Shown: positions 9,633 through 19,415, counted from the stretch's first letter. The stretch is DNA of 64,000 bases from JABDKJ01 sp964609215 (GCA_964609215.1 CAZSQZ010000013.1:1-64000), one strand, 5' to 3'. Made by a program: numbers and translations. The notes: generated from the sequence alone by a model not told the origin.

Positions 9633-10063
9633 AGCTTTCGGTAAAGGAGTTTTTGAGGACCTGTGTCTGTTTGATAAACCTCTGGTAATTCATTAAAACC
9701 TAGTTTTAAAAAGAAAGCACATATTTCAGGATGAGCAGCAGACCAAAGGACATTACTTCCCGTACCTTTTACAATATCAAAAGATTTTTCTACCAGTGAG
9801 ACACCTGCTCCCCTATTTCTAAACTCAGGCAAAACGGCTAAACCTCTCAATCTGCTTTGTTTGGGATAATGAAGCCGTTCTGATTTCTCTATGTAAAAAG
9901 ACGCTACTCCCACCAATTGCTCTCCATAAAACGCCCCCAGATGAAAATCATCATCTTTGTTATCTGATGGGTACTGTGAAAATGACGGGGGGTCATTTGG
10001 CCTTAGCACAACATGTCTTATATGATAGCAATCATTGGGAAGTATGAGTTTAATATCAATCAC
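9629..10063 (-). CDS. GNAT family N-acetyltransferase
   Basis: A 144-residue single-domain GNAT protein. The acetyl-CoA pyrophosphate-binding motif A is visible as LAVLPEFRNRGAGVSLVEK (R/Q-x-x-G-x-G/A), followed by the C-terminal strand-helix-strand (FFLKLGFNELPEVYQTDTGPQ). Substrate is unknown. Its ATG overlaps the stop of the TPR gene upstream (ATGA arrangement), so the two are probably translationally coupled. Confidence 0.8.
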   Translation of the reverse strand: MIDIKLILPNDCYHIRHVVLRPNDPPSFSQYPSDNKDDDFHLGAFYGEQLVGVASFYIEKSERLHYPKQSRLRGLAVLPEFRNRGAGVSLVEKSFDIVKGTGSNVLWSAAHPEICAFFLKLGFNELPEVYQTDTGPQKLLYRKL

Positions 10064-10911
10064 AAATTCACCTTTGTTTCTCTTACTTTTTTGAACCTTC
10101 CTTTTTCCTGATTATTTAGACAATAGTTTTGGTATACATTAATCGAGTCACTATCTCCAAGTTCAGCAGAAGTTTTATAATCTGAGCAAGCTCCTTGCCT
10201 GTCTTTTAGATAATACTTTGCCTCCGCTCTGAAGAAATAATACTCACCACTGCTTTCATAATCCTTTTCTACTTTTTCAAATTCTATGAGTGCTGCTTCA
10301 TAATTTTCCAAATCAAAATAGATCATCCCTGAATAATAAACGGCTTCCTCTATCTCAGGATTGATTCTCTGAACAATTTCATAATCACTCAATGCCTGAT
10401 TCCATTTTTTTAGTTCTGCATAGGCTGCAGCTCTCATAAAGTGAGCCTCATAATATTCCTTTCTATTCTGGATGGCTTTATCAAAATCCTTAACAGCTGC
10501 TTTAATTTTATGATAATCAAAGTTCCACAGACCTCTATAATAGTAAGCCTCCCCATTTGAAGGGTTTATTTTAATGGCTTTATTTAAATCCTTTAAGGAA
10601 GCGTCATAATTCCCGATCCCCATATAAGCAGCTCCTCTATGAACAAATAATTCGGAATTGTTCTTATCAAAATCTTCTGCCATATTGTAATTATCGATTG
10701 CCTTCTGAAAATTCTCTACCTTATGGTAACAATCTCCTTTTAACTTATAAATCTCATATGAGCCTGGATCAAAAATCAAATTATCCATTTTTTCAATAAC
10801 AGATTCATACTCTCCCTCTTCATACATCGCAACAAAATCGGAAATTCCCTCTTGAGCATTAAGATTAAGTGTAGCTGATAAAAGTGTAAAAAGGAAAAAA
10901 AAAGCTCTCAT
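10060..10911 (-). CDS. secreted TPR-repeat protein
   Basis: A 283-residue protein of tandem tetratricopeptide repeats (blocks such as AYYYRGLWNFDYHKIKAAVK and AIKINPSNGEAYYYRG), preceded by a signal peptide (MRAFFFLFTLLSATLNLNAQ). I use the ATG at 10911; an in-frame upstream ATG at 10980 would put 23 extra residues before the signal peptide and overlap the divergent surE upstream region. At least six repeats span about residues 25-260. It probably acts in the periplasm or at the outer membrane as a scaffold. It is coupled to the downstream GNAT gene by a 4-bp overlap. Confidence 0.75.
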   Translation of the reverse strand: MRAFFFLFTLLSATLNLNAQEGISDFVAMYEEGEYESVIEKMDNLIFDPGSYEIYKLKGDCYHKVENFQKAIDNYNMAEDFDKNNSELFVHRGAAYMGIGNYDASLKDLNKAIKINPSNGEAYYYRGLWNFDYHKIKAAVKDFDKAIQNRKEYYEAHFMRAAAYAELKKWNQALSDYEIVQRINPEIEEAVYYSGMIYFDLENYEAALIEFEKVEKDYESSGEYYFFRAEAKYYLKDRQGACSDYKTSAELGDSDSINVYQNYCLNNQEKGRFKKVRETKVNL

Positions 10912-10985
10912 ATTCTTAATTTGAGTTAAAACGAACATTTTCAAATGTTTTGTACTCGAGAATAACAATTTATGTTCCATAATTT

Positions 10986-10993
10986 TAGTTTTG
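10986..10993 (+). promoter_or_regulatory. -7 promoter element for surE
   Basis: TAGTTTTG is an exact match to the TAnnTTTG -7 box and lies 11 bp upstream of the surE ATG at 11005, implying a very short leader. No TTG at the expected -33 spacing is evident. Confidence 0.4.
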
Positions 10994-11004
10994 CTAAAAA
11001 TGAT

Positions 11005-11772
11005 ATGAACAGTAAACCTCTTATTCTGGTCACGAATGATGACAGTATCTATGCTAAAGGTATTGAGTCCCTAGTGAAAGTTGCAAAAAAGTTTGGTGAA
11101 GTAGTTGTAATTGCGCCTGACAAACCACAAAGTGGAATGGGACATGCCATTACCATAAATGACCCTCTAAGAATAAGTGAGTATCATAAAATGAAAGATG
11201 TTAGAGCATATACGTGTACTGGTACTCCTGTGGACTGTGTGAAAATGGGTATATATGGAATCCTAGGGAAAAAGCCCGATCTTTTGCTATCCGGAATAAA
11301 TCACGGAGCTAATCATTCTATTAATGTCATTTATTCGGGCACGATGTCTGCTGCAGTAGAAGGAGCTGTGGAAAATGTCCCATCTATAGGTTTTTCTTTA
11401 CTGGAATATGGGCCAGATGCAAATTTTGATGCCGCTGAAATAATCGCTGAAAAAGTGATAAAAGAAAAATTAAAAAACTCACTTGCTGATCATACTTGTT
11501 TAAATGTGAATATACCCAAAGGTCCAATTGAAGACATAAAAGGTATAAAAGTATGTAGGCAGGGACTGGGACAATGGCAAGATGATTTTCAAAGAAGAGA
11601 AGACACGTTCAACCGACCATATTATTGGTTAGCTGGCTCCTTTAAAAATATGGATCAAGGAGAGGATACAGATATCTGGGCACTTGAAAACAACTATGCT
11701 TCTGTTGTCCCCACCCAGTTTGATATGACTGCGCATAAGGAAATTTCAAGCCTTAAAAAATGGGATTTATGA
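11005..11772 (+). CDS. surE: 5'/3'-nucleotidase SurE
   Basis: A 255-residue metal-dependent nucleoside monophosphate phosphatase. The active-site residues are in place: N11-D12-D13 (VTNDDSIYAKGI), S43 (KPQSGMGHAITI) and N99 (SGINHGANHS), plus the TGTPVDCVK block. I start at ATG 11005; an in-frame ATG at 10972 adds 11 residues that do not belong to the family N-terminus. The stop overlaps the next gene by 4 bp (ATGA), and surE, a small membrane protein and lpxB form an overlapping operon. Confidence 0.93.
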   Translation: MNSKPLILVTNDDSIYAKGIESLVKVAKKFGEVVVIAPDKPQSGMGHAITINDPLRISEYHKMKDVRAYTCTGTPVDCVKMGIYGILGKKPDLLLSGINHGANHSINVIYSGTMSAAVEGAVENVPSIGFSLLEYGPDANFDAAEIIAEKVIKEKLKNSLADHTCLNVNIPKGPIEDIKGIKVCRQGLGQWQDDFQRREDTFNRPYYWLAGSFKNMDQGEDTDIWALENNYASVVPTQFDMTAHKEISSLKKWDL

Positions 11773-12071
11773 AATCTTTCTCATGGGATAATAAATACAT
11801 AGGATTGCTTTCAGGCATATTCTTTACTGCTGCGGGATTTGTATTATTTGGGCTTTTTCTGATGATTTACAAAGACATTAGTTTTTCATTTTATTTGAAT
11901 GAACTTTTCCTAAAAAGAAATCTTTTCAAATTGAATATCATTACCATTTCCATCATTTTTAATGTTCTGCCTTTTTATATTGCCATGAAAAAAAACTATT
12001 CGGAATTTGCAAAAGGTTTAATGGCTGTTTTAATTCTAGGTGTAATTGCTGGCGTTATCTATTATGAGTAA
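11769..12071 (+). CDS. small membrane protein between surE and lpxB
   Basis: A 100-residue protein with three predicted membrane segments (about residues 10-32, 48-65 and 78-97) and no recognised domain. The ATG at 11769 overlaps the surE stop as ATGA, which decides the start over an ATG 9 bp upstream. Its 3' end overlaps lpxB by 8 bp. Its position suggests an envelope-related role, but no function can be assigned. Confidence 0.7.
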   Translation: MKSFSWDNKYIGLLSGIFFTAAGFVLFGLFLMIYKDISFSFYLNELFLKRNLFKLNIITISIIFNVLPFYIAMKKNYSEFAKGLMAVLILGVIAGVIYYE

Positions 12072-13161
12072 GTTCTTTATTATAGCTGGAGAAGCTTCTG
12101 GTGACATGCATGGCGCAAATTTGGTTAAGGAAATTTCCAAACAAAGGGCGGCTTGTGAATTTACCGCCTGGGGTGGAGACCGATTAGAAGCGGAGAACGT
12201 CAAAATTCTAAAACACTACAGGGAATTGGCTTTCATGGGCTTTGTCGAAGTGCTAATGAACATCCGAACTATTCTAAAAAACATAAAGTTATGTAAGTCC
12301 CAAATCAAAGCATTCAAACCAGATGCTTTAATACTAATAGATTACCCAGGGTTCAATATGAGAATTGCCAAATGGGCTAAAGCTGAAAATATTAAGGTGT
12401 TGTATTACATAAGTCCTCAAGTCTGGGCTTGGAAGAAAAAAAGAGTTTTCAAGTTAAAGGAAACGGTCGATCAAATGTACGCCATACTGCCTTTTGAAAA
12501 GGATTTCTATGCAAAATATGGAATGAATATAGAGTTTGTAGGCCATCCCCTTTTAGATGAAATAACACAGAAAAAAACAGATAAGATCCAATCAGAAAAA
12601 CCCATTGTCGCTTTGTTACCTGGAAGCAGAAGACAGGAAATAAAAAGAATACTACCTATTATGCTGGAGGGAATTTCTAATATAGATAGTCATCAAATTA
12701 CGATTGGTATGGCACCATCAATTCCTTTGGACTTTTATCGAAGCTTGGTAAAAAATCCTTCTATAGAATTGGTAGCCGGTAGAACCTATGACTTACTAAA
12801 TAGTGCTGATATGGCATTGGTCACATCTGGAACAGCGACTTTGGAAACTGCCCTTTTCTCAGTTCCTCAAGTTGTTTGCTACAAAGGGAATTTCATATCC
12901 TATATCATTGCAAAAAATCTAATCGATTTGAAATTCATTTCACTTGTTAACCTGATAATGGACAAGGAGATTGTTACCGAGCTCATTCAAAATGAGTGCA
13001 ACCCAGAAAATATTTCGAGAGAATTGGAGTTATTAAAAAACGAAGTTCATAGAAAACAACTTCTATCAGATTACGAAGATTTAAAAGTTAAATTGGGTAA
13101 TTCTGGAGCCTCAAAACTTACTGCTCATTTGATGTTAAAAAGTCTAGATAAGCAAAACTAG
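12064..13161 (+). CDS. lpxB: lipid-A-disaccharide synthase
   Basis: A 365-residue GT-B fold glycosyltransferase that joins UDP-2,3-diacylglucosamine and lipid X to give the lipid A disaccharide at the inner face of the cytoplasmic membrane. Recognisable blocks are GEASGDMHGANL at the N-terminus, YYISPQVWAWKKKRV, the FVGHPLLDE segment, LPGSRRQEIKRI and SGTATLETAL. The ATG at 12064 fits the family N-terminus; the reading frame extends to a TTG at 12046 that would add six unrelated residues. It overlaps the preceding membrane-protein gene by 8 bp. With kdsC at 35300 it shows that the cell makes Kdo-containing LPS. Confidence 0.93.
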   Translation: MSKFFIIAGEASGDMHGANLVKEISKQRAACEFTAWGGDRLEAENVKILKHYRELAFMGFVEVLMNIRTILKNIKLCKSQIKAFKPDALILIDYPGFNMRIAKWAKAENIKVLYYISPQVWAWKKKRVFKLKETVDQMYAILPFEKDFYAKYGMNIEFVGHPLLDEITQKKTDKIQSEKPIVALLPGSRRQEIKRILPIMLEGISNIDSHQITIGMAPSIPLDFYRSLVKNPSIELVAGRTYDLLNSADMALVTSGTATLETALFSVPQVVCYKGNFISYIIAKNLIDLKFISLVNLIMDKEIVTELIQNECNPENISRELELLKNEVHRKQLLSDYEDLKVKLGNSGASKLTAHLMLKSLDKQN

Positions 13162-13191
13162 CTAGCCCCCTTAAGATTTTATTTTTGATTG

Positions 13192-14319
13192 GTGAAAAAA
13201 GTGTTGGTTCTTATATGTTGTTTATTTTCTCTTCAGTATTCTGCTGAGGAAATAAGAGTCTCTCTTTTCAATTCAAAGAACATCCAATCCATAGATTTCA
13301 AAGCGGGAAGTGAAGTTTACTTTGCAAACTCAAACACTATTTCATTTCAAAAAAATAGCTGGAAAAGAATAAAACTTCATGCAGGTAATATCTATATCCA
13401 AGGCACCAATTTTGGAAAAAAAGTAAAAATATCTTCCAAAAATTGGAGACGTAATTTCTCTTTAAGAGCAAGCCATTTAAATATAGTAGAGTCAATTTTT
13501 GAAGGAGATTTAGAAATCTTAGTTAGGAATGGAGAACTTGTAGTTGTTAACCTTATTGATATTGAGCGTTATCTATCCGGTGTAGTAGAATCGGAATCTG
13601 GTAAAGAACAAAATTTAGAATTCTATAAGACTCAGGCTATTATCGCGCGTACTTGGACTTTAAGCAACATGGAAAAACATGCTGGTGAAGGATTTCATCT
13701 TTGCAATGAAGTGCATTGCCAAGCTTATAAAGGAATGAGTAGGTTCAATCCGGAAATTCCTCTTGCTGTTGAGGAAACCGAATCAGTGGTAATTGTAGAT
13801 TCTGAAATAAATTTAATTCATGCTACCTATCACTCAAATTGTGGCGGAAAAACCGTGAACTCTGAAGATGTTTGGTCCAAAAAAGTCAGTTATTTAAGAA
13901 GCGTTAGAGATACCTTTTGTTTGGAGTCAAACCATTCCAATTGGGAAAAAACTATAAGTAATTCTAAGTGGAGAAAGCTTTTAGCTGAAAAGTATGGTCT
14001 AAACGAGAATGAAACTGATTCGTTAATGGACTATCATCCAAAAGAAAGGGTTTCAGAAATTTTTGTAGCAGACACCTCTCTTCTTACCAAAAAAATTCGA
14101 AAGGACTTACAGCTTAAATCTACCTATTTTAAAATTGACTCCAATGAAAGAGAAACACAGTTTATTGGTCGTGGTTTTGGACATGGAGTTGGGCTTTGTC
14201 AGGAAGGCGCTATGGAAATGAGTAAGAAAGGATACACTTCCTTTGAGATTCTGCATTTTTACTATAGCAACATTCACTTAGTGCATAGATCCTATATAGC
14301 ATTCTTCAAAGAAAATTAA
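13192..14319 (+). CDS. SpoIID/LytB domain protein
   Basis: A 375-residue exported protein with a signal peptide (KKVLVLICCLFSLQYSA) and a SpoIID domain in its C-terminal two thirds. Diagnostic blocks are YLSGVVESESG, QAIIARTW, ATYHSNCGGKTVNSEDVW and the final GRGFGHGVGLCQEGAM. SpoIID of sporulating bacteria is a lytic transglycosylase acting on denuded glycan; homologues in non-sporulating Bacteroidota are presumed cell-wall enzymes or amidase enhancers. No ATG is available: GTG at 13192 is chosen, with TTG at 13189 possible. The gene is followed by a strong terminator at 14341. Confidence 0.85.
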   Translation: MKKVLVLICCLFSLQYSAEEIRVSLFNSKNIQSIDFKAGSEVYFANSNTISFQKNSWKRIKLHAGNIYIQGTNFGKKVKISSKNWRRNFSLRASHLNIVESIFEGDLEILVRNGELVVVNLIDIERYLSGVVESESGKEQNLEFYKTQAIIARTWTLSNMEKHAGEGFHLCNEVHCQAYKGMSRFNPEIPLAVEETESVVIVDSEINLIHATYHSNCGGKTVNSEDVWSKKVSYLRSVRDTFCLESNHSNWEKTISNSKWRKLLAEKYGLNENETDSLMDYHPKERVSEIFVADTSLLTKKIRKDLQLKSTYFKIDSNERETQFIGRGFGHGVGLCQEGAMEMSKKGYTSFEILHFYYSNIHLVHRSYIAFFKEN

Positions 14320-14340
14320 AAAGCAAATAAGCTATAAAAC

Positions 14341-14369
14341 CATAAAACCCTCTTAAAGAGGGTTTTATG
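14341..14369 (+). terminator. intrinsic terminator after the SpoIID gene
   Basis: Near-perfect inverted repeat, CATAAAACCCTCT paired with AGAGGGTTTTATG around a 3-base loop, 21 bp after the stop codon. The A/T flanks mean it could work in both directions. Confidence 0.75.
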
Positions 14370-14820
14370 GGCTATGAAACAGAATAACGTAAGAGACCAC
14401 GCCTGGTCTCAAGAATTTTAATCCTATTAAGAAATGCTTTCAGTATTTTTCAATACTAATTTAGAAACAGGGTAAAGGCAGTAACACCTTTGATACATTT
14501 CAGTTTGGTTAGACTAAAATTCTCGGTTTAAATATATAAAAAAAATACGCAACACGCTAGTGCCCTATTAACAGAATAGGAACACATAAAGGCATACTAC
14601 ATAAACATATGATTACCAATATGTTAAATTGATGATTTCAACTATACGATTAAACTATTATTAGCCAAATCATCTAGTGTATTTTTTTGATTTCCTCAAT
14701 CTGTCAGAAGATGAGCTTCCCAAATAGTCTCGGTAATAAACTTTTGCAAAGCACAAGAATCTTTATACAATGTCTATTTAAGCAATTATCATTATTTTGC
14801 TGCCCAAATTCAATGAATCA
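14370..14820. other. long intergenic region with small hairpins
   Basis: About 450 bp without a credible reading frame, unusually long for this compact window. Two small hairpins are visible: 14393-14410 (GAGACCA / TGGTCTC, 4-base loop) and 14564-14580 (CCTATT / AATAGG, 5-base loop). Neither is followed by a T-run. It may be the regulatory region of the DPP IV gene or contain a small RNA; nothing firmer can be said. Confidence 0.35.
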
Positions 14821-17010
14821 ATGAAATACCTTCTGAACCTTCTATTTTTATTTTCGACTATTTACGGAGTATCACAAGAGAAATTAAGCAATGAACTAAT
14901 TTGGTACAGCGGAGAGTTTAGGTCCGGTTTTGTTAGCGGTTTAGAATCCATGAACGATGGATTGCACTATACTCAATTAGATTATGATAGATCTTCTCAA
15001 TCTGTTAGCATTAATAAGTATGCCTATTCAACTGGAGAAAAAGTGGCTACACTTTTTAATGCCAATGACTTAGAAAAAAAATTAGGAGTAGACGCTTATG
15101 AATTTAGTGCTGATGAAAGTCAATTATTACTGGCTACTGAACAGGAGGGAATATACAGACATTCTAGCAAGGCTAATTACTATGTTTATAATATTAAGTC
15201 AAAAAGCATTAAACCGCTTTGCGATTTTTCAAAAGGAAAACAAAGACTTGCAGACTTTTCTCCTAAAGGAAATTTAATTGCTTACGTGAGAGACAATAAT
15301 CTATACTATACAGACTTAAGCTCTAGAGGAGAGGTACAAATTACCAAGGATGGTAAGATTAATGAAATAATAAATGGAGCTACTGATTGGGTAAACGAAG
15401 AGGAATTTGGTTTTGACAAAGGTTTTGAATGGGCACCAGATGGTAAGCATATTGCTTTTTACAAATTCAATGAAACAGCTGTCAAAGAATTTCAAATGGC
15501 TATGTACGGGGACTTATATCCTGAACAGTATGTGTTTAAGTACCCGAAGGCTGGAGAAGAAAATGCGAGTAATGAAATTCATATTTATAGTTTAGAACGT
15601 AAGGAAACAGTTCTTGCAGACTGTTCTACTGGAAACGAATACTACATTCCAAGAATAAAGTGGATGAAAGATCCAAATGATTTATGTGTGATGAGAATGA
15701 ATAGACATCAAAATCATTTGGAATTTTTAAGATTTGATACCGAACAACATCAAAGAGGAAGTATTAGACCTGAAAAGATATTTGAGGAAAAACATCCTCA
15801 TTACATTGAGATAAATGACAATCTTATTTTCTTGGAAGATAACCAATGCTTCCTATGGAATAGCGATAGAGATGGTTATAATCATATCTACCAATTTGAT
15901 ATGAAAGGCAATATCAAAAAGCAGGTTACTCAGGGCAATTGGGATGTTATTGAATTTATCGGTTATGACGAAAAAAGCAAGAAAATCTATTATACTTCAG
16001 CTGAAAATGGCCCAATCGAAAAGCAAGTATATTCAGTCGGTTTGAATGGAAAAGGAAAGAAAAAATTGTCTTTAAAGGCTGGACAAAATGATGCAAATTT
16101 TTCTAAGTCTTATAAGTACTACATTAATTATCACACTGATGCAAATACACCCTACTATATCACATTACATAGTAGCAATGGAAAGCTGATTCGCGTTTTG
16201 GAAGATAATAAAGGTCTAAAGGAGACCATCGCTAAATATGATTTTCAACCAAAGGAGTTCTTTGAGTTCAATACCTCAGAAAACGTTAATCTAAAAGGAT
16301 GGATGATTAAACCACCCAACTTTGACGCCAACAAACAATATCCAGTATTATTAGCTATTTATGGAGGTCCTGGAGTAAATACGGTAACCAATGGATGGGC
16401 TGGAAGAAATCTATACTGGCATCAAATGCTTGCACAGCAAGGATATATTGTTGCTTCAGTTGATAATAGAGGTACGCCTAACCGTGGTGCTGAATTTAAA
16501 AATTCTACCTACATGAAGTTAGGAGATTTAGAAACCAAAGACCAAATAGAATCTGCAAAATACTTGGCCTCCCTACCCTATGTTGATGGCAACCGAATTG
16601 GTGTTCAAGGATGGAGTTATGGAGGATTTATGGCTTCTCATTTAATTACTCAAGGTGCAGATCACTTTAAAATGGCCATTGCGGTAGCTCCGGTTACCAA
16701 TTGGAAATATTATGACACTATATATACCGAGCGTTTTATGAGAACACCTCAGGAAAACGATTCTGGATACGAAGATAACTCACCAATAAATCACGTTGAC
16801 AAACTGAAAGGACCTTATCTATTGGTTCATGGCTCAGCTGATGATAATGTGCATTACCAGAATACTATGGAAATGATTAATGCCTTAGTTGCAGCTAATA
16901 AAGAATTTGACCTTTTTATCTACCCAGACAGAAATCATGGAATATATGGAGGTCCTACACGCTTGCACCTCTTCAATAAAATGACGAATTTTATTTTGGA
17001 GAATTTATAA
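14821..17010 (+). CDS. dipeptidyl peptidase IV (S9B)
   Basis: A 729-residue exported serine peptidase removing Xaa-Pro/Ala dipeptides from peptide N-termini. After a signal peptide (to about residue 19) comes the eight-bladed propeller domain (about 40-460), which carries the N-terminus-binding Glu pair in DWVNEEEFGF (E193-E195), then the alpha/beta hydrolase domain. The triad is S599 (GWSYGGF), D675 (GSADDNVH) and H706 (DRNHGIYGG). Length fits bacterial DPP IV. The start is ATG 14821; the frame opens 24 bp earlier at a TTG without signal-peptide features. The peptide transporter gene follows 41 bp downstream, so external peptide digestion and uptake are probably linked. Confidence 0.92.
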   Translation: MKYLLNLLFLFSTIYGVSQEKLSNELIWYSGEFRSGFVSGLESMNDGLHYTQLDYDRSSQSVSINKYAYSTGEKVATLFNANDLEKKLGVDAYEFSADESQLLLATEQEGIYRHSSKANYYVYNIKSKSIKPLCDFSKGKQRLADFSPKGNLIAYVRDNNLYYTDLSSRGEVQITKDGKINEIINGATDWVNEEEFGFDKGFEWAPDGKHIAFYKFNETAVKEFQMAMYGDLYPEQYVFKYPKAGEENASNEIHIYSLERKETVLADCSTGNEYYIPRIKWMKDPNDLCVMRMNRHQNHLEFLRFDTEQHQRGSIRPEKIFEEKHPHYIEINDNLIFLEDNQCFLWNSDRDGYNHIYQFDMKGNIKKQVTQGNWDVIEFIGYDEKSKKIYYTSAENGPIEKQVYSVGLNGKGKKKLSLKAGQNDANFSKSYKYYINYHTDANTPYYITLHSSNGKLIRVLEDNKGLKETIAKYDFQPKEFFEFNTSENVNLKGWMIKPPNFDANKQYPVLLAIYGGPGVNTVTNGWAGRNLYWHQMLAQQGYIVASVDNRGTPNRGAEFKNSTYMKLGDLETKDQIESAKYLASLPYVDGNRIGVQGWSYGGFMASHLITQGADHFKMAIAVAPVTNWKYYDTIYTERFMRTPQENDSGYEDNSPINHVDKLKGPYLLVHGSADDNVHYQNTMEMINALVAANKEFDLFIYPDRNHGIYGGPTRLHLFNKMTNFILENL

Positions 17011-17051
17011 ATATTAAATTCACATCAATTTTAACCTAAAATTATTAATAG

Positions 17052-18656
17052 ATGGCACAGGAAGAAGGCACAATAGATCAAAATTTTATTCGAGTACCTG
17101 CTAACGAGAGAAATTTTATGGGACATCCAGTTGGCTTGTTCATATTGTTCTTTACGGAAATGTGGGAGAGATTTAGTTATTACGGGATGCGTGCATTGCT
17201 TGTACTTTATTTGGTGGAAGAAATTTCAAGTGAAAATCCTGGATTAGGATGGACTTCTAGTGAAGCTGGAGATTTATATGGTTGGTATACCATGTTTGTA
17301 TACATAACTCCTATTATTGGTGGAATTTTAGCGGATAAAATATTCGGTTTTAAAAAGGCTATTACGATGGGTGCTGTATTAATGTCTTTAGGTCATTTTG
17401 CTTTAGCATTTGAGCCAATGCCAGCGTTTTATTTAGGATTATTATTACTTGTCCTAGGTAACGGCTTATTCAAACCAAATATTAGTTCAATGGTTGGTCA
17501 ACTATATCCAGATGGAAGTACCAAGAAAGATTCAGGCTATACTATTTTCTATCAAGGTATAAATGTTGGTGCTTTTTTGGGATCTATTCTATGTGGTTAT
17601 CTTGCTGAAAATATTGGATGGCACTGGGGCTTCGGATTAGCTGGTGTCTTTATGGTCATTGGAATGATTCAATTCCAACTGGCGCAAAAAATATTCGGTG
17701 TAATTGGAGCTTCTCCAAAAGAAGGTAACCTTGAGCATAATCAGGACTTGGTCGATTCAGTAAAAAGCGCAGAAAAAAAGCCCTTAACAAAAGTAGAAAG
17801 AGACCGATTAATTGTTGTTGGGGTTTTAGCATTCTTCTCAATCTTCTTTTGGGCTGCTTTCGAACAGGCAGGATCTAGCATGAACATTTTCGCCAGTGAT
17901 TATACTGATAGAACTTTAGATGGCTCTAGTGCAATAACATTTAAAGTCATCAGTTCAATTATCTCAGTTTTGCCAGTAGCTATTCTACTTTACTTATGGA
18001 TTGGAACAATGAAAAATGTTGGTTCCGAATATAGGTCAGCTACGGGATTTATGGGAATTAGTATATTAATACTTGGCTGCCTTATAGGTTTTGTAATTTA
18101 TGATCAATTTAAGGCAGAAAATCTTGAAGTTCCTGCTTCATGGTTTCAAAGCTTAAATGCTCTATTTATTTTTACTCTTGCTCCCTTGTTTTCATGGATT
18201 TGGGCAACTCTTGCCAAGACCAAAATTAATCCTAACGGGCCGCAAAAATTTGCAATTGGTTTGGTCCTTCTGGGGATAGGTTTTATTCCTTTGGTTTATG
18301 GTTCTAGTGGATTTGCAGTTGGAGTAGAAGGTGCAGCGAAAGTAAGTATGATTTTTCTAGTTCTAGCTTATTTATTGCATACGATGGGTGAATTATCCCT
18401 TTCCCCGGTAGGTCTTTCTTATGTTAGTAAATTGTCCCCAAAAAGATTGGTTGGGCTCATGTTTGGTATTTGGTTTTTTGCATCTGCAATGGGGAATAAA
18501 ATTGCAGGATCATTTTCTGGTTATATGGAAAAAATTGCCGAAGAATCATCTATGTCTGATTTCTTTCAAATCTTAGTTACCATGCCAATTGTAGCTGGCA
18601 TAGTATTATTTCTTTTGAGTTTTCCCTTGAAAAAGTTAATGCACGGCATCAAATAG
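17052..18656 (+). CDS. POT family proton/peptide symporter
   Basis: A 534-residue inner-membrane MFS transporter of the POT/PTR2 family importing di- and tripeptides with protons. The ExxER proton-coupling motif is at E36-E39-R40 (FFTEMWERFSYYGMRALL), and the PTR2 block GNGLFKPNISSMVGQLY follows in TM4. About 14 hydrophobic helices are visible, as in bacterial DtpT-like proteins. It follows the DPP IV gene in the same direction and is closed by a terminator at 18676. Confidence 0.92.
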   Translation: MAQEEGTIDQNFIRVPANERNFMGHPVGLFILFFTEMWERFSYYGMRALLVLYLVEEISSENPGLGWTSSEAGDLYGWYTMFVYITPIIGGILADKIFGFKKAITMGAVLMSLGHFALAFEPMPAFYLGLLLLVLGNGLFKPNISSMVGQLYPDGSTKKDSGYTIFYQGINVGAFLGSILCGYLAENIGWHWGFGLAGVFMVIGMIQFQLAQKIFGVIGASPKEGNLEHNQDLVDSVKSAEKKPLTKVERDRLIVVGVLAFFSIFFWAAFEQAGSSMNIFASDYTDRTLDGSSAITFKVISSIISVLPVAILLYLWIGTMKNVGSEYRSATGFMGISILILGCLIGFVIYDQFKAENLEVPASWFQSLNALFIFTLAPLFSWIWATLAKTKINPNGPQKFAIGLVLLGIGFIPLVYGSSGFAVGVEGAAKVSMIFLVLAYLLHTMGELSLSPVGLSYVSKLSPKRLVGLMFGIWFFASAMGNKIAGSFSGYMEKIAEESSMSDFFQILVTMPIVAGIVLFLLSFPLKKLMHGIK

Positions 18657-18675
18657 CATTCAAATAGTATTAGTC

Positions 18676-18713
18676 AAAAGGCCGATTCAAATCACTTGAT
18701 TCGGCCTTTTTTT
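18676..18713 (+). terminator. intrinsic terminator after the POT gene
   Basis: AAAAGGCCGATTCAA pairs with TTGATTCGGCCTTTT around ATCAC with one mismatch, followed by a T-run. Confidence 0.85.
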
Positions 18714-18780
18714 ATAGTTATCTTTGATTAACATATAATGGCGCGATATTTGATTTAATTGCACCACAGAATTTTACAAC

Positions 18781-19359
18781 ATGAAAAATATATCTCTTTT
18801 CCTATTTGCAGCTTTGTTCTTGGTTTCTTCTTTTAAACCAGTAAACGAGACTGTTGTTGAAGACAAAATCAATTGGGTTACTTTAGAAGAAGCTCAAAAA
18901 CTCAACAAAACAACACCTAAAAAAATCATGATAGATGTTTACACCTCTTGGTGTGGACCTTGTAAAATGATGACTAAAAACACCTTTGGGAGCCCAGATG
19001 TTATCAAGTATGTAAATGATAATTTCTATGCAATAAAATTTGATGCAGAGTCTCCTGATCCAGTTACATTCAATGGAAAAACTTTTGAAAACCCTACTTA
19101 CGACCCCAACAAAAGAGGTAGAAATGGAGTACATCAATTTTCGAGATACATGCAAGTTTCTGCATATCCAACGGTTTTATATTTAGATGAGGATCTAAAT
19201 TTACTATATGCTGACAAAGGCTATAAGACTCCATCTCAGATAGAATTATACTTGAAATTCTTCAATAATGAAGATTACAAGAAAATCAATACTACTGAGC
19301 AATGGACGGAATATCAAAACAATTTCACTCCAAGCTTTAAAGATCCAATAAGAAAATAA
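18781..19359 (+). CDS. exported thioredoxin-like protein
   Basis: A 192-residue protein with a signal peptide (about residues 1-18) and a thioredoxin fold. The redox site is C58-G-P-C61 (YTSWCGPCKMM) and the cis-Pro is in VSAYPTVLYL. The YDPNKRGRNGVHQF insertion between site and cis-Pro is longer than in plain thioredoxin and resembles DUF255/thioredoxin_7-type thiol-disulfide proteins of Bacteroidota. It probably acts in the periplasm on disulfides; partners are unknown. A monocistronic unit between two terminators. Confidence 0.82.
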   Translation: MKNISLFLFAALFLVSSFKPVNETVVEDKINWVTLEEAQKLNKTTPKKIMIDVYTSWCGPCKMMTKNTFGSPDVIKYVNDNFYAIKFDAESPDPVTFNGKTFENPTYDPNKRGRNGVHQFSRYMQVSAYPTVLYLDEDLNLLYADKGYKTPSQIELYLKFFNNEDYKKINTTEQWTEYQNNFTPSFKDPIRK

Positions 19360-19415
19360 GTTTTTAGAAATATTTTTTACTTAGGGCCAAACATTTTTAC
19401 TCTGCCTGAGTTTGT

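Noticed and set aside
10912..10980. Longer N-terminus of the TPR protein starting at 10980
   Set aside because: It would place 23 charged residues before a clear signal peptide and overlap the surE upstream region; ATG 10911 is better.
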